Assembly: GCA_963814805.1 (NCBI GenBank)
Contig: CAWFER010000007.1
Span: forward strand, 330,600 to 394,599
Source of the DNA: AP-15 sp963814805
GTDB lineage: Bacteria > Pseudomonadota > Alphaproteobacteria > ATCC43930 > CGMCC-115725
DNA: 64,000 bases
Direction: 5' to 3'
The notes under the pieces are model-generated. The model worked only from the letters and a program-made list of their open reading frames with translations, ran no database searches and had not been told where the DNA came from. Positions within the stretch are counted from its first letter, which is position 1. Every line of letters starts with the position of its first letter. This document shows, piece after piece, positions 62,980-64,000 of the stretch. A program made the translations under genes and the position numbers.

Positions 62980-64000
62980 GGAGGTCCCCTTGGCCAAATT
63001 GAAGCTCGGCGTCATTGCCGACGAAAGGCCGGTGAAGCTGACGATCGAGCTTTCGGCTTCCATCCATCGCGATCTCGTCGCCTATGGTCAGGTGCTCGCG
63101 CGGGAGACCGGACAGGGCGCTGTCGAACCCGCCAAGTTGATCGCCCCGATGCTTCAGCGGTTCATGGCGGTCGATCGTGCCTTCGCCAAGCTCCGCCGCG
63201 GGTCGGTTCTCTCCGGACAAGCTCCGTGAACGCGCCTCGTCCCGGAGGAACGCGACGAAGCGCCCGACGGCAGGGTGCTCGAGCTCCGGCAGCCATGCCA
63301 GCGACATTTCCACCGACGCGCCGGGATCGTCGATCCGCTTGAACACCACTCCTGTGAACCCAGCCTCGGCGTGGCTGGCCGTGGCGAAGGTGATGCCGAA
63401 TCCCGCGCTGACCAGAGCGAAGACGCTTTGCTTGCTGGCGGGATGTGCCTGGAACCGCGCGCTCTCCCCAAGGAAAGCAGCATAGAATTCCCGCGCAACC
63501 TGGCTCTCGTCCCAGCCCTGGACCAGGACGACCTCCTCTCGAAGCTCGGCCCAGCGCACCACGGACCGCCTCGCAAGCGGGTGAGCCGCCGGGAGCACTG
63601 CCATCAGCCGGTCGCGAAAGAGCGGCACGCTCGCGACGCGCGGCCACAAGGCCTGGCTCGCGGTGAGGACGACGTCCAGGTGTCGTTCCTCGACCTCTGC
63701 CACGAGGTTCTGGTTGCTCAGTTCCGCTACGGTCAGGATGATGTTCGGGTTCCTTGCCCGCCATCCGGACAGCAGGGCGAGGAGCGGTGTGCCGATTGGC
63801 GGCAGGCGAACGCCAAGGCGGATCTTCCCCACGTCGCCGGCTCCGCTTACGCTGCCGGAGCTCTTCAGGGCCTCCAGTTCGCCGAGCACGCGCCGCACAT
63901 GCAGCATCACGGCCCGTCCACCGGGCGTAAGCCGGACCCCAGAATGCCCACGCTCGAACAGCGCCAGCCCGAGCTCGTCTTCGAGCCGCGCGACACGGTG
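62942..64000 (-). CDS. LysR-family transcriptional regulator, 5' end outside window, abnormal 3' end
   Basis: The minus strand enters with RVARLEDELGLALFERGHSG, the end of the LysR HTH domain, then the linker helix and the ligand-binding domain: KIRLGVRLPPIGTPLLALLS, LDVVLTASQALWPRVASVPL, FRDRLMAVLPAAHPLARRSV and KQSVFALVSAGFGITFATAS. Similarity ends near 63210 (VGRFVAFLRDEARSRS), about where the family stops. The frame has no stop there and runs on for 85 codons antisense to the DUF2274 gene. Probably the native stop was lost when the conjugation remnant was joined. Target and ligand unknown. Confidence 0.85.
   Translation of the reverse strand, partial: HRVARLEDELGLALFERGHSGVRLTPGGRAVMLHVRRVLGELEALKSSGSVSGAGDVGKIRLGVRLPPIGTPLLALLSGWRARNPNIILTVAELSNQNLVAEVEERHLDVVLTASQALWPRVASVPLFRDRLMAVLPAAHPLARRSVVRWAELREEVVLVQGWDESQVAREFYAAFLGESARFQAHPASKQSVFALVSAGFGITFATASHAEAGFTGVVFKRIDDPGASVEMSLAWLPELEHPAVGRFVAFLRDEARSRSLSGENRPAAELGEGTIDRHEPLKHRGDQLGGFDSALSGLPREHLTIGDEIAMDGSRKLDRQLHRPFVGNDAELQFGQGDLLKRGRVRARDRA
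62990..63229 (+). CDS. DUF2274 protein of trb conjugation operons
   Basis: The 79-residue protein from TTG 62990 (after GAGGAGG) reads LAKLKLGVIADERPVKLTIE, LSASIHRDLVAYGQVLARET and PAKLIAPMLQRFMAVDRAFA. DUF2274 genes follow trbI in integrative and conjugative elements of proteobacteria; the role is unknown. The last residues (GSVLSGQAP) differ from the family end, which suggests a rearrangement at about 63200. The gene is antisense to the 3' end of the LysR frame. Confidence 0.85.
   Translation: MAKLKLGVIADERPVKLTIELSASIHRDLVAYGQVLARETGQGAVEPAKLIAPMLQRFMAVDRAFAKLRRGSVLSGQAP

Overview
The window is high-GC bacterial DNA, most likely from an alphaproteobacterium and probably Rhodospirillales/Acetobacterales-like. 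The clearest evidence is a circularly permuted two-piece tmRNA gene of the alphaproteobacterial type lying directly upstream of an SspB-type ClpXP adaptor. ThyX, a zinc-free L31, a PEP-CTERM protein and PAS_5-type proteins agree with this. No species can be named from sequence alone.

Layout: 0-5.2 kb carries central carbon genes (end of glgP, a tandem universal stress protein, ppsA, a PfkB kinase). From 5.2 to 14.3 kb there is an IS66 remnant, then a broken methyltransferase, a broken AI-2E-type permease with a C-terminal extension, a run of small stress genes (DUF883-like, CsbD, PRC-barrel, L31, Hsp20), a CorA remnant, an SMP-30 hydrolase, an LLM flavin oxidoreductase and an Mrp tail. At 14.4-16.1 kb an IS1595-family element, with a perfect 8-bp target duplication, splits a PEP-CTERM protein gene. 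From 16.2 to 25.2 kb follow thyX, pqiCBA, ssrA, sspB, a class I fumarase and a sigma / anti-sigma / periplasmic Spy-like sensor trio. From 25.3 to 34.7 kb, on the minus strand, lies a tripartite efflux operon with two tandem RND pumps (mdtABC plus an outer-membrane factor). From 34.9 to 43.8 kb are a TPP enzyme, an HpsN-like dehydrogenase, a CitE-like lyase, a MaoC hydratase, DedA, DUF62, an MFS carrier and TerC. At 44.5-47.6 kb is a compact operon for the URC route of uracil catabolism: a GTP cyclohydrolase II homologue, a DUF1688/URC4 protein and uracil phosphoribosyltransferase. From 47.6 to 50.2 kb are a phosphoesterase and a second LLM oxidoreductase.

From 50.2 to 53.9 kb the composition falls towards AT and the genes are unfamiliar (a GNAT-like protein, PAS_5-like proteins, a small zinc-ribbon protein). 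This stretch ends in a capsule-export ATPase that has lost its N-terminal half, followed by the capsule-export inner-membrane protein and a glycosyltransferase. A tRNA-Gly(GCC) at 57.47 kb marks the start of a mobile-element graveyard running to the window end: an IS3 fragment, a second nearly identical IS1595 copy, IS5-like and IS21 fragments fused to each other, an intact IS3 element, and the tail of a conjugation operon (trbI, DUF2274), then a LysR regulator.

Many otherwise well-conserved genes carry single-base frameshifts. Of about 25 sites I could resolve by eye, about 23 behave as +1 insertions and two as deletions. That bias points first to assembly or consensus error rather than to real gene decay, so genes called broken here may be intact in the organism. 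The exceptions are the IS-interrupted gene and the truncated genes (kpsT, corA, mrp, istA, IS3 orfB).
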